A stretch of DNA of 64,000 nucleotides from Terriglobia bacterium (lineage in GTDB: Bacteria > Acidobacteriota > Terriglobia > Acidiferrales > UBA7541): assembly GCA_020073605.1 (NCBI GenBank), contig JAIQEW010000003.1, positions 62,001-126,000 on the forward strand. The letters run 5' to 3'. Position numbers and translations under genes: made by a program. The notes beneath the pieces were generated by a model. That model saw only the letters and a list, made by a program, of their open reading frames with translations, was not told the DNA's origin and ran no database searches. Of the stretch, positions 10,170 to 18,933 are shown piece after piece. Numbering within the stretch: position 1 is the first letter of the stretch; each line of letters opens with the position of its first letter.

Positions 10170-10301
10170 CGTGACCCTTTTCCTGCCGGAGGATGTCCAC
10201 CCGCCGCGTGGGAGCGGCGACACAGAATACGATGTATGCAACGGCCCAATCAATCGGATATAACTTTTCCTCAGCGACCGGCGATCCAGGAGGCTTGGCC
10301 C

Positions 10302-11915
10302 GTGACCACAGTGCGAGAGGCGACGTACGGCGTTCTGCGCGATCTGGGGATGACGAAGATCTTCGGCAACCCCGGCTCGAGCGAGCTGCCTTTCCTCAAG
10401 GACATGCCCGCGGGCTTCCAGTACATCCTCGGATTGCACGAACGCGTCGCGGCGGGAATGGCGCTGGGCTACGCGATGGCGCGCGGAGAAGCGGCGTTCG
10501 TGAATCTGCATTCGATCGCGAGCGCCGGAAACGGCCTTTCCGCGATCATCGACGCGTACCAGTCCGAGGCGCCGCTCGTGGTCACCACGGGACAGCAGGA
10601 CCGGCGGCAGATCTTCTCCGAACCGTTTCTCGTGAGCCGCGCGGTCGAGGTGGTGAAGCCCTACGTGAAATGGGCTTACGAGCCGCTTCGCCCCGAAGAC
10701 GTGCCCGCGGCGATTGCCCGCGGCTATCACCTGGCGATGCAGCCGCCGCGCGGGCCGGTGTTCATCTCGATTCCCATGGACGACTGGAACAAGCCGTGCC
10801 AGCCGGTGATCGCGCGCAAAGTTACCCAATCGGTGCTGCCGGACACGGCCGCCCTCGACGAAGTGGCGCGCGCGATTGACTCGAGCCGCAAGCTCGCCCT
10901 CATCACGGGAGCGCAGATCGAGCAGGACCGCGCGTGGAACGACGTGATCGCGCTGGCCGAGCGCCTGAACGCGGACGTGTACGCCGAGCCGATCGCTTCG
11001 CGTTGGGCGTTTCCGCGAAGCCATCGGCTGTATCGCGGCGGATTGCTTCCGGCACAGAAGCCGCTCGCCGATCAGCTCGCCGCTTATGACACGGTGGTGG
11101 TGCTCGGCGCGCCGGTATTCCTCTACTACGCGTTTGTGCCCGGTGATCCGATCAAGCCCGGCACGAAACTTTTCCAGATCACGAATTCGCCGCGCGATGC
11201 CTCCGCGGCGCTCGCCGGAACGAGCATCGTCGGCGACATCGCCGTCGCGGCAAAGCATCTCGCGGGCCGCGTGAAGCCCGTGCAAGGCAGCGCCGCGCCC
11301 TGCGCCAAGGCACCCGACCCGGGCCCCGAATATCCGATGACGACGGCGTATCTCTTCAGCGTCTTGAACAAGCTCCTACCTCGCGACGCGGTCATTTCCG
11401 AGGAGTGCCCTTCGTCGAAAGGCGATCTCGACCGCTACGTGAAGCTCGACGAGCCTGGCTCGTTCTACTCCGTCCGCAGCGGCATACTCGGCTTCGCCCT
11501 GCCAGCGGCTGTGGGACTGCAACTCGCGCACCCGGATCGGCGCGTGGTCTGCGCCGTCGGCGACGGCTCGGCGCAGTATTCGATTCAGGCGCTGTGGTCG
11601 GCTGTTCAGTGCAAGGCGCCCGTGATTTTCATCGTTGTCCAGAACGGAAACTATTCGGCGCTCAAGGGGTTTCGCGACTTCACGCAAGTGGGGAAGAATG
11701 TGCCGGGCATCGATATTCCCGGCATCAACACGGTAAAGATCGCGCAGGGCTATGGCATGAATGCGCGCGAGGTCGATCGCCCGGAAGACCTCGAGCCTGC
11801 GCTCAAGTGCGCGTTCGCGGCACAAGAGCCGTGGCTGCTCGGCGTGAACGTGCAGCAGGGCGGCCAGAAGACGATGGGAATGGACCAGTCGGTGAATCCG
11901 CCGAATTACGGATAA
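10302..11915 (+). CDS. mdlC: Benzoylformate decarboxylase-like ThDP enzyme
   Basis: This 537-residue thiamine-diphosphate enzyme matches benzoylformate decarboxylase (usual length about 528), which makes benzaldehyde and CO2 from benzoylformate. The active-site pieces of that enzyme are present: FGNPGSSELPFL (Ser), YILGLHERVAAG (His) and a second His in FPRSHRLYRGG. The C-terminal ThDP motif runs VCAVGDGSAQYS to VQNGNY. The GTG start at 10302 has CCAGGAGG about 10 bp upstream. The gene is divergent from the ABC exporter. No mandelate dehydrogenase lies nearby. Related 2-oxoacid decarboxylases share much of this pattern, so the substrate is likely but not certain. Confidence 0.8.
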   Translation: MTTVREATYGVLRDLGMTKIFGNPGSSELPFLKDMPAGFQYILGLHERVAAGMALGYAMARGEAAFVNLHSIASAGNGLSAIIDAYQSEAPLVVTTGQQDRRQIFSEPFLVSRAVEVVKPYVKWAYEPLRPEDVPAAIARGYHLAMQPPRGPVFISIPMDDWNKPCQPVIARKVTQSVLPDTAALDEVARAIDSSRKLALITGAQIEQDRAWNDVIALAERLNADVYAEPIASRWAFPRSHRLYRGGLLPAQKPLADQLAAYDTVVVLGAPVFLYYAFVPGDPIKPGTKLFQITNSPRDASAALAGTSIVGDIAVAAKHLAGRVKPVQGSAAPCAKAPDPGPEYPMTTAYLFSVLNKLLPRDAVISEECPSSKGDLDRYVKLDEPGSFYSVRSGILGFALPAAVGLQLAHPDRRVVCAVGDGSAQYSIQALWSAVQCKAPVIFIVVQNGNYSALKGFRDFTQVGKNVPGIDIPGINTVKIAQGYGMNAREVDRPEDLEPALKCAFAAQEPWLLGVNVQQGGQKTMGMDQSVNPPNYG

Positions 11916-11952
11916 CGTGAACTATCCCCGGATGTGACGGCGACGGTTTTAT

Positions 11953-11981
11953 GTAGCTCACCCCGGTTTGTTGGGGTGAGG
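11953..11981. repeat. REP palindrome, copy 1 (RAYT-associated)
   Basis: GTAGCTCACCCC is followed by a short loop and GGGGTGAGG. The element is inverted relative to copies at 12035-12064 and 12678-12705, and copies 1 and 3, with their flanking GGCCGAAAG-type sequence, form an inverted pair of about 45 bp around the transposase gene. Confidence 0.8.
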
Positions 11982-12034
11982 CCTTTCGGCCCGGCCTTCG
12001 GTTTTGCCCCCGGCGTGCGTTCCGGACCGAACCC

Positions 12035-12064
12035 CCTCACCCTTGCAAGGCGGGGTGAGCTACA
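12035..12064. repeat. REP palindrome, copy 2, overlapping the RAYT stop codon
   Basis: CCTCACCC, a TTGCAAGG loop, then CGGGGTGAGCTAC. With copy 1 it makes a BIME-like inverted pair. The TAG of the element's GTAGCTC end provides the stop codon of the transposase gene. Confidence 0.8.
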
Positions 12065-12584
12065 TATTCCTGTCTGGAAACGGCCATAGTGGTTCATTTG
12101 GGTTTACGGGGATGTCGAACGGATCGGGTTCGATGGGCACGGCTGCTTTGTCAATATAGAAGGCGGCGCTGGACCAGGTCCAATCTTCGGGGCGCGCGAC
12201 GAGCCCTGCCTGAACGGGATTTTCGTGGATGTATGCCAGCTTCTTCGAGAAGTCGCTCGCGCGACGCAGAACGAAGTCGAAGTAGCGCGCCTGCCAAATC
12301 GCACCCGGCTTGCGCGGAGCTCTTGCGATTCCCACGGCCACGCGACTTTTCCAACCGCCGATGATCGCGGGTAAAGCCGACTCAAATGTGGAGAGCAGCA
12401 GATGCACATGATCGGGCATGACCACGTATGCGAAGAGTGCGAAACCAAATTTTGCGCGGGCTCTTCGCAGATGATCAAGGCATAGAGAACGTTCCGGGGG
12501 AGAGAGCGGAGGACTGCCGCGAATCAGATTGGTCGTGACGAAAAAATACCGGCCGACCTGCTCGATTCGGCGGAGGCGCGACAT
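12060..12584 (-). CDS. REP-associated tyrosine transposase (RAYT), Y1/IS200-like
   Basis: This 174-residue protein belongs to the TnpA_REP (RAYT) group of Y1 HUH nucleases. It has YFFVTTNLIRG, the HUH motif within VVMPDHVHLLLS, and the catalytic-Tyr region of the family near KLAYIHENPVQAGLV; WTWSSAAFY follows. I start it at the ATG at 12584 (MSRLRRIEQVGRYF), the usual family N-terminus; a 20-residue upstream extension is unlikely. REP palindromes lie on both sides and one supplies the stop codon. RAYTs cut REP DNA and are usually single-copy, domesticated proteins. Confidence 0.88.
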   Translation of the reverse strand: MSRLRRIEQVGRYFFVTTNLIRGSPPLSPPERSLCLDHLRRARAKFGFALFAYVVMPDHVHLLLSTFESALPAIIGGWKSRVAVGIARAPRKPGAIWQARYFDFVLRRASDFSKKLAYIHENPVQAGLVARPEDWTWSSAAFYIDKAAVPIEPDPFDIPVNPNEPLWPFPDRNM

Positions 12585-12677
12585 GGGCGCATTGTAATCT
12601 CGGGGGAAAAGCGAATGCAAAATCGACGGCCTAAGGCAAGACAAAGCTAAAACAAAGGCAAAGGCGGGCCGAAAGAC

Positions 12678-12705
12678 CTCACCCCAACGAGGCGGGGTGA
12701 GCTAC
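12678..12705. repeat. REP palindrome, copy 3
   Basis: CCTCACCCCAACGAGG followed by CGGGGTGAGCTAC, in the same orientation as copy 2 and upstream of the transposase gene. The sequence before it (GGGCCGAAAGA) mirrors the one after copy 1. Confidence 0.8.
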
Positions 12706-12726
12706 ATGAACCGCAAGGCAAAAGCG

Positions 12727-13212
12727 CTATTGAGAGGTGAGGGCCTTGCTCAGCCTTTCAAACGTGGTCGCAAGATCCTCGGGCTCGACGCAAGTTTCTC
12801 CCGCGACCGTCATGAAGTTTGCATCGCCGGCCCAGCGCGGCAAGATGTGCAGGTGCAGGTGCCCCGTGATCCCGGCGCCCGCGGCGCGCCCCAGGTTCAT
12901 GCCCAGGTTGTATCCCTCCGGGCGGTACGTCTGCCCGAGCGCCGTCTGGACGCGCTGCGCCATGCGCATCATTTCCGCGAGCGTGTCCGCCTCGGCGGCG
13001 GCGAGTTCGGCGACGTGCGCGTACGGAACCACCATCACGTGACCGCTCGTGTAGGGATAGCGATTCAGGATGACGAAGTTCTTGGCGCCGCGCAGCACGA
13101 TCAGCGTGCTGGAGTCGTCCTTGGCGGCGAGGGCGTCACAGAAGATGCAGCGGTCGTCCTTCGATGCGTTGGAGACGTAGCGATACCGCCACGGCGTCCA
13201 CAGATAATCCAT
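12727..13212 (-). CDS. HIT family nucleotide hydrolase/phosphorylase
   Basis: This 161-residue protein has the histidine-triad signature GHLHLHILPRW (H-x-H-x-H) and the family's opening YLWTPWRYRYV plus a CIFC pair that may bind zinc. Its size and N-terminus fit the Ap4A-phosphorylase-like or dinucleoside-polyphosphate-cleaving HIT branch. It begins 6 bp after the HU/IHF gene's stop and lies in the same direction as rpsA, so it is probably the last gene of an rpsA operon. The physiological substrate is not fixed by sequence. Confidence 0.85.
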   Translation of the reverse strand: MDYLWTPWRYRYVSNASKDDRCIFCDALAAKDDSSTLIVLRGAKNFVILNRYPYTSGHVMVVPYAHVAELAAAEADTLAEMMRMAQRVQTALGQTYRPEGYNLGMNLGRAAGAGITGHLHLHILPRWAGDANFMTVAGETCVEPEDLATTFERLSKALTSQ

Positions 13213-13218
13213 CCCGCT

Positions 13219-13581
13219 TCAGTCCTGGGCGCCGGGCCCGGACCCGGCGGCGCCGGCCGCATGCGGGTGGTTGACGTAATCCTTCAGCTCTTTGCTGGGT
13301 TTGAAAAAGGGGATCTTCTTCGGAGGGACTTCCACTTTCGCCCCGGTCTTCGGATTCCGCCCTATGCGCCCGCGGCGCTGCCGCGTGCGGAAGCTGCCGA
13401 AGCCGCGGATTTCGATCTTGTCGTCCGCCTGTAGCGCGGTGATGATGCTTTCGAAAATCGTCTCGACGACCGCTTCGGATTCCTTGCGCGACAATTCGGT
13501 CGCCCGCTCGACCTCTCCTACGAGGTCCGCTTTCGTCACTGTGTGTTCGGTATTTCCGCGCTCTCCCGCAACCTCTGCCAT
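13219..13581 (-). CDS. HU/IHF family DNA-bending protein
   Basis: This 120-residue nucleoid protein has the family's TKADLVGEVERATELSRKES helix region, the block IEIRGFGSFRTRQRRGRIGRN and the DNA-intercalating arm with GRNPKTG, followed by the PFFKPSKELKDYVN end. A short Gly/Ala-rich tail follows the core. AGGAGG stands 9 bp before the ATG at 13581, which decides the start over an upstream in-frame ATG. Placement directly downstream of rpsA is the same arrangement as rpsA-ihfB in proteobacteria, which suggests an IHF-beta-like role (inference). Confidence 0.88.
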   Translation of the reverse strand: MAEVAGERGNTEHTVTKADLVGEVERATELSRKESEAVVETIFESIITALQADDKIEIRGFGSFRTRQRRGRIGRNPKTGAKVEVPPKKIPFFKPSKELKDYVNHPHAAGAAGSGPGAQD

Positions 13582-13714
13582 CGGTTGAGAGCCTCCTCTC
13601 ACGATCTTTTGTATTCGTGGGCCGTGTGCGCGCTGGGACCGGACGCTGCACGATCTTTGCACATCATCTAAGCGACCGCAAGGTAAACGCCGCTTCCCGG
13701 CGGGAGAAATCCCG

Positions 13715-15718
13715 CTACGACGACTGCCGCTTTGCCATAATCGCGTCGCCGATCGTGGCCGTCGGAGACGACTTCGACGAACGGAACGACTGTATCTCTT
13801 CGCGCTCGGCCTGCTTCTGCGCGGCGCGGTAGCTCAGGCTGATCTTGCGCTGCTCCGGTTCGAGCCGAAGTATCTTGAAATCGTACTCCTGGCCCTGCGT
13901 GAGCACGGATGTGACACGCGCGTCCCGAGGGAGCTTCGTCTTCTCGCGTTCGCCCTTCGGGCGCCGCTCCTCGATTTCCGAGACGTGGCAGAGCCCCTCG
14001 ATGCCTTCGGCCAGCTCGACGAAGGCTCCGAAATCCGTGGTCCGCGCGACCTTTCCCTTCAGCACTTCGCCGATCTTATGCGCCGCAAACCAGTCGGCCC
14101 AGATATCCTTCACCTGCTTGATGCCGAGCGAGAGGCGCCGATTCTGCGAATCCACCTTCAGCACCTTGGCTTCGACCGTGTCGCCCTTCTTGAATTTTTC
14201 GCTCGGGTGCTTGATGCGCTCGGTCCAGCTCACGTCGCTGATGTGGATCAGCCCTTCCATGCCCTCTTCAAGCTCCACGAACGCGCCGAAGTCCGCCAGA
14301 TTGCGGACGCGCCCGGTGACGATCGCGCCCACTGGATATTTCTCCGCCGCGGCCTGCCACGGATCGGGCAGCGTCTGCTTCAGGCCGAGCGAAATGCGCC
14401 GCTGGTCCGTCTTGACCTCAAGCACCACCACTTCGACTTCGTCGCCGGTCTTCACGATTTTCGAGGGGTGCTTCGCGTGCTTCGACCAGCTCATCTCGCT
14501 CACGTGGATGAGGCCCTCGACTCCCGGCTCGACCTGCACGAACGCGCCGTAGTCCGTCACGCCGACGATTTTTCCATGCACGCGCGTTCCCGCCGGGAAA
14601 CGCTCGGGCACCGTGGCCCACGGATCGGGCAGCAATTGTTTTCGCCCGAGCGAGATGCGCTGCTTTTCCTTGTCGAACTTGAGGATTTGAACCTGAATCT
14701 CTTCGCCCGGCTGCACGATCGACGAAGGATGCGGCGCGCGACCCCAAACGAGATCGCTGACGTGCAGCAGCCCGTCCATCCCGCCGAGATCGACGAACAC
14801 GCCGTAGTCCGTCACGTTCTTCACGCGTCCCGTCACCACCGCGCCTTCGGAAAGCGTTTCGGCCAGCGCGTCGCGCTTGGACTTCTGCTCTTCTTCCAGA
14901 ATCGCGCGCCGGCTGACCACCACGTTGCCGCGCTTGCGATTCAGCTTCAGGACGCGCACTTCGATCTCGCGGTCCTTCCACGCTTCCAGGTCGTGCACCG
15001 GGCGCAGCTCGATCTGCGAAGCCGGCAGGAACGCGCGCACGCCCACGTCCACCACAAGGCCGCCCTTGATCCGCTCGATGATCTTTCCGGTCAGGTTCGC
15101 GTGCTCGCGGTAGGATTTCTCGATCCGCTCCCAGACGCGCCGCCGGTGTGCGCGCACGTACGACAGTAGGACGTAACCGTCCTTCTGCTCGTGCAGCCGC
15201 TCCACCTCGATCGTCTGTCCCGGGCCGAACTGAATCGCGCCGCCCGAATCGACAAATTCCTGCGCCGGGACGAGACCTTCGAACTTCCCGCCCACGTCCA
15301 CCACGACGCCTGCGTCCGTCACCGCCAGCACGTGCCCGTCAAAAATCTCTCCCTCAGTCGTTCCCTGGGGAGTCGAAAACTGGTCGAGAAGCTGGTCCAT
15401 CGTTTCGGTAGCTTCGGGCGTCTCGGCAGTTTCGGGGGTGTCGGCCGATTCGACAAATTCGATCGCCGGCTCCGTGGGAGGGGTCGCCTCGGTGCTCGCG
15501 GACTCCGTGATGGGGATCTCCGGGGAGCTGGAATTCGTGTCGGCAGGGGCTGGCTCGACGCGCTCTTGCGCGCGGGCGACAGCCGCGGCTGCTCCGGCCA
15601 TGGCCTGCTGCGGGGCGGTTCCCGCGCCGGGAGCAGAGTCTACAGCCTCGGGTGCGGCATGGGCCGCGGTTCCCTCGGTGGAAGACGGTTGTAGGTTGGG
15701 GTCGTGTTCGGGTGACAT
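13715..15718 (-). CDS. rpsA: 30S ribosomal protein S1
   Basis: This 667-residue protein has an Ala/Pro/Glu-rich N-terminal extension of about 115 residues, followed by six S1 (OB-fold) domains. The starts of the domains are recognisable at GEIFDGHVLAVTDAG, LTGKIIERIKGG, GAVVTGRVKNVTDYG, GTRVHGKIVGVTDYG, GAIVTGRVRNLADFG and GEVLKGKVARTTDFG. S1 helps the ribosome bind mRNA. E. coli S1 has 557 residues and six domains, so the extra length here is mainly the disordered N-terminus. The HU/IHF and HIT genes follow in the same direction. Confidence 0.93.
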   Translation of the reverse strand: MSPEHDPNLQPSSTEGTAAHAAPEAVDSAPGAGTAPQQAMAGAAAAVARAQERVEPAPADTNSSSPEIPITESASTEATPPTEPAIEFVESADTPETAETPEATETMDQLLDQFSTPQGTTEGEIFDGHVLAVTDAGVVVDVGGKFEGLVPAQEFVDSGGAIQFGPGQTIEVERLHEQKDGYVLLSYVRAHRRRVWERIEKSYREHANLTGKIIERIKGGLVVDVGVRAFLPASQIELRPVHDLEAWKDREIEVRVLKLNRKRGNVVVSRRAILEEEQKSKRDALAETLSEGAVVTGRVKNVTDYGVFVDLGGMDGLLHVSDLVWGRAPHPSSIVQPGEEIQVQILKFDKEKQRISLGRKQLLPDPWATVPERFPAGTRVHGKIVGVTDYGAFVQVEPGVEGLIHVSEMSWSKHAKHPSKIVKTGDEVEVVVLEVKTDQRRISLGLKQTLPDPWQAAAEKYPVGAIVTGRVRNLADFGAFVELEEGMEGLIHISDVSWTERIKHPSEKFKKGDTVEAKVLKVDSQNRRLSLGIKQVKDIWADWFAAHKIGEVLKGKVARTTDFGAFVELAEGIEGLCHVSEIEERRPKGEREKTKLPRDARVTSVLTQGQEYDFKILRLEPEQRKISLSYRAAQKQAEREEIQSFRSSKSSPTATIGDAIMAKRQSS

Positions 15719-15954
15719 GGAATGCGGCCTCCGTACGGATTCGTACCCTGTTTGCCGAGGGCTCGGCCTCGGTCACTCCACCCTGCTGGGGGCCAGAGCA
15801 AAGAAGGGGACACAGCGCCCGCGCTCGACGCCGTACCGTCAAAATCATACCCGCCCGCTTCGCGCGTTGTCAACCAAACCGGGTGTTGCGCGGCAGGGAC
15901 GCGCGGGCCGCGCCGGGTTCAGCGGCGCGGCGTATATGGTACATTTGCGAGCCA

Positions 15955-17118
15955 ATGCGGATATTCGTTCTGGGAGTGGGCGGCACGGGCTCCTTGCTGG
16001 CGGAATTGCTGGCGCGCCAGGGACACACCGTCTGGTGCGGGGATCGTGACGTCGAGCGGGCCCGCCGTTTTCTGGGCAAGCGCAGCAAGATCGAGGTCGT
16101 CGAGGCCAACGCCCGGAATGTCTGGTCGATCATCCGCGCCGGGCGCGGGGCCAACCTGATCGTCAACGCGCTGCCCGCCGTGTTCAACAAGATCGTCTTG
16201 CGCGCGGCGCTGCGGCTGCGCGCGCACTACCTCGATCTGAATTCCCACCTGACGCACCACCCGTTCAAGCCCGAGCAATTTCGCTTTCACAAGCGCTTTC
16301 TCGCGAAAAATCGCGTGGCCCTGATCTGCGCGGGCGCCGCTCCCGGCCTCACCAATCTGCTCGCCCAGCGCGGCTCGGAGCTTCTCGATTCCGTGGAAGC
16401 TGTCCACATCCGCCTTTTCGAAAGCACGGAAAGCGAGGACCCGATCTCCACGTGGTCGGCGGACGTGGCCTACGACGCCGCAATTTCCCGCCCGCGCGTT
16501 TACCGCCACGGAAAATTCCTGCTCGCGAAGCGGTTCGATGAGCGCGAGAAATTCCGCTTTCCGCCTCCGATCGGCGAGACGCCCGTGTACCTGGCCGCGC
16601 AGGACGAAGTCTGCATGTTGCCGTACGTTTTTCACGTGCGCGACGTGGATGCCAAGATCGGCGGAAACGATTTCGAGCGCCTGCGGCGGTGGTATCGCCA
16701 GGGGCGGCTGCACCGGTCGGCGGGGATCGTGCGCAAGCGCTTTCCCCACACGCTGACCCCGCGGCACGTGGCGAGCCTGATCCGCCGGGGCGCCCTCGAA
16801 AATGCTCGCTTCGCGGCCGCTGTGCTCGTGCGCGGCGTGAAGAACGACGAGCCGCTGCTGGTGCGCTGGGACGTCGGCTTCCCCACGCTCTACCAGATTC
16901 GCCAGCGCGGCCTGATTTCGACTCCGATCTCGTACGCGACGGCGCATCTCGCCGCGATTTTCGTGAAGCACTTCCCGCGCGCGTCCGCCGGCGTGATCGG
17001 GCCTGCCACGCTGCCCTTGGACGCCCGCCGCGCCATCCTCGCCGATGCCCGCGCGCGCGATTTCCGCGTTTCGCTGAAGATCACCCGCCTCAAGAAGCTC
17101 GAGGAAGACGAGTTCTAG
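15955..17118 (+). CDS. Saccharopine dehydrogenase-like NAD(P)-binding protein
   Basis: This 387-residue protein opens with a Rossmann motif, MRIFVLGVGGTGSLLAELLAR, then a typical acidic/basic nucleotide-binding strand (VWCGDRDVERARRFL), a second strand with NALPAVFN and YLDLNSH, and ICAGAAPGLTNLLA. This pattern fits the Lys9/saccharopine-dehydrogenase superfamily. Family members act in lysine or polyamine metabolism or as lipid-associated oxidoreductases, so the reaction is not settled. The ATG at 15955 opens the Rossmann fold exactly; the open frame further upstream overlaps the rpsA promoter region. It is divergent from rpsA. Confidence 0.75.
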   Translation: MRIFVLGVGGTGSLLAELLARQGHTVWCGDRDVERARRFLGKRSKIEVVEANARNVWSIIRAGRGANLIVNALPAVFNKIVLRAALRLRAHYLDLNSHLTHHPFKPEQFRFHKRFLAKNRVALICAGAAPGLTNLLAQRGSELLDSVEAVHIRLFESTESEDPISTWSADVAYDAAISRPRVYRHGKFLLAKRFDEREKFRFPPPIGETPVYLAAQDEVCMLPYVFHVRDVDAKIGGNDFERLRRWYRQGRLHRSAGIVRKRFPHTLTPRHVASLIRRGALENARFAAAVLVRGVKNDEPLLVRWDVGFPTLYQIRQRGLISTPISYATAHLAAIFVKHFPRASAGVIGPATLPLDARRAILADARARDFRVSLKITRLKKLEEDEF

Positions 17119-17132
17119 CGCGGGCGGGCCGT

Positions 17133-17162
17133 TTGACCGCATGCGTCGCGGGCCGCTATAAT
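17133..17162 (+). promoter_or_regulatory. Sigma-70 promoter of efp
   Basis: TTGACC at 17133-17138 and TATAAT at 17157-17162 with an 18-bp spacer lie about 115 bp upstream of the efp start, leaving a leader of roughly 105 nt. This is the best sigma-70 match in the window. Confidence 0.65.
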
Positions 17163-17276
17163 TGATGTTTCGGCGCGGTGCAGAATGCGCGCTGGGCACG
17201 GCTTCGGCGGGTAGGAAGCCCTCCCGGCCAAGGTTTCCGCAGCGAGGAAACTCCAAACAGGAATTCAGGAGCAGTC

Positions 17277-17837
17277 ATGATTAAGGCAACACAATTGCGC
17301 CCCGGAATGATCATCAAGCACGATGGGGACCTCTACACGATCTATAGCGTGGACCATCGCACGCCGGGAAACAAACGCGCCGCCATGGCGACCAAGATGC
17401 GCAACCTGCGCAACGGCTCCATGCTGGACCATCGGTTCCGCGCCGAGGAATTCCTCGATAAAGTCACGGTGGACGAGGTCGAGTTCGAGTACCTCTATAG
17501 CGACGGCGAAGGCCATCACTTCATGAACACGGAGAACTACGAGCAGCTCCAGCTGCAAAACGACATCGTGGGCGACACGAAGGACTACCTCATCCCCAAC
17601 ATGCCCGTGAAGATCGAGTATTACGACAGCAAGGCGATCGGCGTCCTCGTGCCCGATACGGTCGATCTGTTGGTCGTCGACACCGAGCCCAGCATTCAGA
17701 AGGCGACCGCGAGCGCGGTGATGAAGCCGGCGAAGCTCGAGACCGGCCTCGTCGTCAACGTCCCTCCGTTCGTCGGCACCGGCGACAAGATCAGGGTCGA
17801 TACCACCGAGGGCCGCTACATCCAGCGAGTTCAGTGA
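17277..17837 (+). CDS. efp: Translation elongation factor P
   Basis: This 186-residue factor has the three-domain layout of EF-P (KOW-like N domain, then two OB domains), with the signature region IEYYDSKAIGVLVPDTVDL and the C-terminal GDKIRVDTTEGRYIQRV. EF-P relieves ribosome stalling at polyproline. The tip of domain I reads PGNKRAA; aligned with E. coli PGKGQAF, the modified Lys34 position is Asn32 here, although Lys33 and Arg34 follow. No EpmA, EpmB or EarP gene is in the window. The ATG at 17277 follows CAGGAGCAGTC. A hairpin follows the stop codon. Confidence 0.93.
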   Translation: MIKATQLRPGMIIKHDGDLYTIYSVDHRTPGNKRAAMATKMRNLRNGSMLDHRFRAEEFLDKVTVDEVEFEYLYSDGEGHHFMNTENYEQLQLQNDIVGDTKDYLIPNMPVKIEYYDSKAIGVLVPDTVDLLVVDTEPSIQKATASAVMKPAKLETGLVVNVPPFVGTGDKIRVDTTEGRYIQRVQ

Positions 17838-17856
17838 CGATCCGACGAGGATCGTC
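17836..17856 (+). terminator. Hairpin after efp
   Basis: GACGATCC / GGATCGTC form a perfect 8-bp stem with a 5-nt loop starting at the efp stop codon. A T-run is absent, so termination may be factor-assisted. Confidence 0.45.
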
Positions 17857-17993
17857 ATCCTGACCCCAGCGCTTTTGGCCGGGTGGAGGATCCGCTGCGC
17901 CTCCCTGCCCTGAGTCCACCCGGGCGGACGAAGGGTGCGGTGAGTCTTCGCGTGGCGAGAGGCGGAGGTTAGCGTATTCTTTCGGGGATACGC

Positions 17994-18917
17994 ATGAACG
18001 TCCGTCCAAGCTGGCGTCTTTTTCGCAGCCTCCCGATGTTCGCAATCGCTCTCTTTCTCGTCGCCCCGTTGATTGCTCTCGCTTCTCCCTTTCCGCAGGC
18101 CGCTGATTCCGCCGCAGCGCGTCCGCAGCAGGACGAGCGCCCCCTGCCGGACATTCCCGCGCTCCTCCGCGACATCCGCAAGAATCAGCACGCGATCGAG
18201 GAAATTCGCAAGCTCTACACCTGCCACCTCTCCGAGGAAGAAGACAAGCTCGATTCGGACGGCCAGGTTAAATCCCGCTCCGTGAAGGATTACGATGTCT
18301 TCTATATCGGCGAAGAGCAGGCTCGCCACCTGCTCGCGAAGGACGGAAAGCCACTCGACGCTGGCGAGAAGAAAAAAGAGGACGAGCGCTTCAACAAGCA
18401 GTTCGACGAGCTGAAGAAGAAGCAGGCTGAGCTCGCGAGCGATCCCAAGAAAAGAGCCAAGAAGGAAGAAGAGAACGAAGCGCAGATTTCGGATTTCCTC
18501 CGCGCCGAGCAGTTCACGAATCCGCGCCGCGAAAGCTTCCGCGGGCAGGAAGTGATCGCCTTCGATTTCGCCGGGAACCCGGACTACAAGCCGGCAAAAC
18601 GGATCGACCGCATCATCCAAAAACTTTCCGGCGTGATGTGGGTGGACGAACAGGCTCGCGAAATCGTCCGCCTGGAAGCGCGCTTCGTTGAATCCGTAAA
18701 CGTGGGCGGCGGCATTCTCGGCTCGCTGCACAAGGGCTCGAACTTCGTCTTCGAGCAGGAAAAGATCAATGGCGAGGTCTGGCTGCCGTCCTACGCCGAA
18801 GTCCATCTATCCGCCCGCATCGTCTTCGTGAAGCTGAAGCGAAGCGGCACCGACCGCTACTCCGACTACAGGAAGTTCCGCGTCGGTGCCACCCTCCGCG
18901 CTACGAGTCCTCAATGA
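17994..18917 (+). CDS. Secreted hypothetical protein
   Basis: I do not have a name for this 307-residue protein. It has a signal peptide (hydrophobic core about residues 12-31, then Ala-rich cleavage region), a highly charged Lys/Glu-rich helical segment (about residues 115-165) and a C-terminal beta-rich domain with VIAFDFAGNPDYKP, SGVMWVDEQAREIVRLEARF and WLPSYAEVHLSAR. The last blocks resemble LolA/outer-membrane lipoprotein-sorting-like folds found in many acidobacterial exported proteins. A periplasmic or outer-membrane role is likely. It ends 16 bp from the convergent purB gene. Confidence 0.65.
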   Translation: MNVRPSWRLFRSLPMFAIALFLVAPLIALASPFPQAADSAAARPQQDERPLPDIPALLRDIRKNQHAIEEIRKLYTCHLSEEEDKLDSDGQVKSRSVKDYDVFYIGEEQARHLLAKDGKPLDAGEKKKEDERFNKQFDELKKKQAELASDPKKRAKKEEENEAQISDFLRAEQFTNPRRESFRGQEVIAFDFAGNPDYKPAKRIDRIIQKLSGVMWVDEQAREIVRLEARFVESVNVGGGILGSLHKGSNFVFEQEKINGEVWLPSYAEVHLSARIVFVKLKRSGTDRYSDYRKFRVGATLRATSPQ

Positions 18918-18933
18918 GAGTTTTGAAATCGCG

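Noticed and set aside
9444..10301. Upstream extension of the benzoylformate decarboxylase frame
   Set aside because: It is antisense to the ABC ATPase; the GTG at 10302 has a Shine-Dalgarno and opens the family domain.
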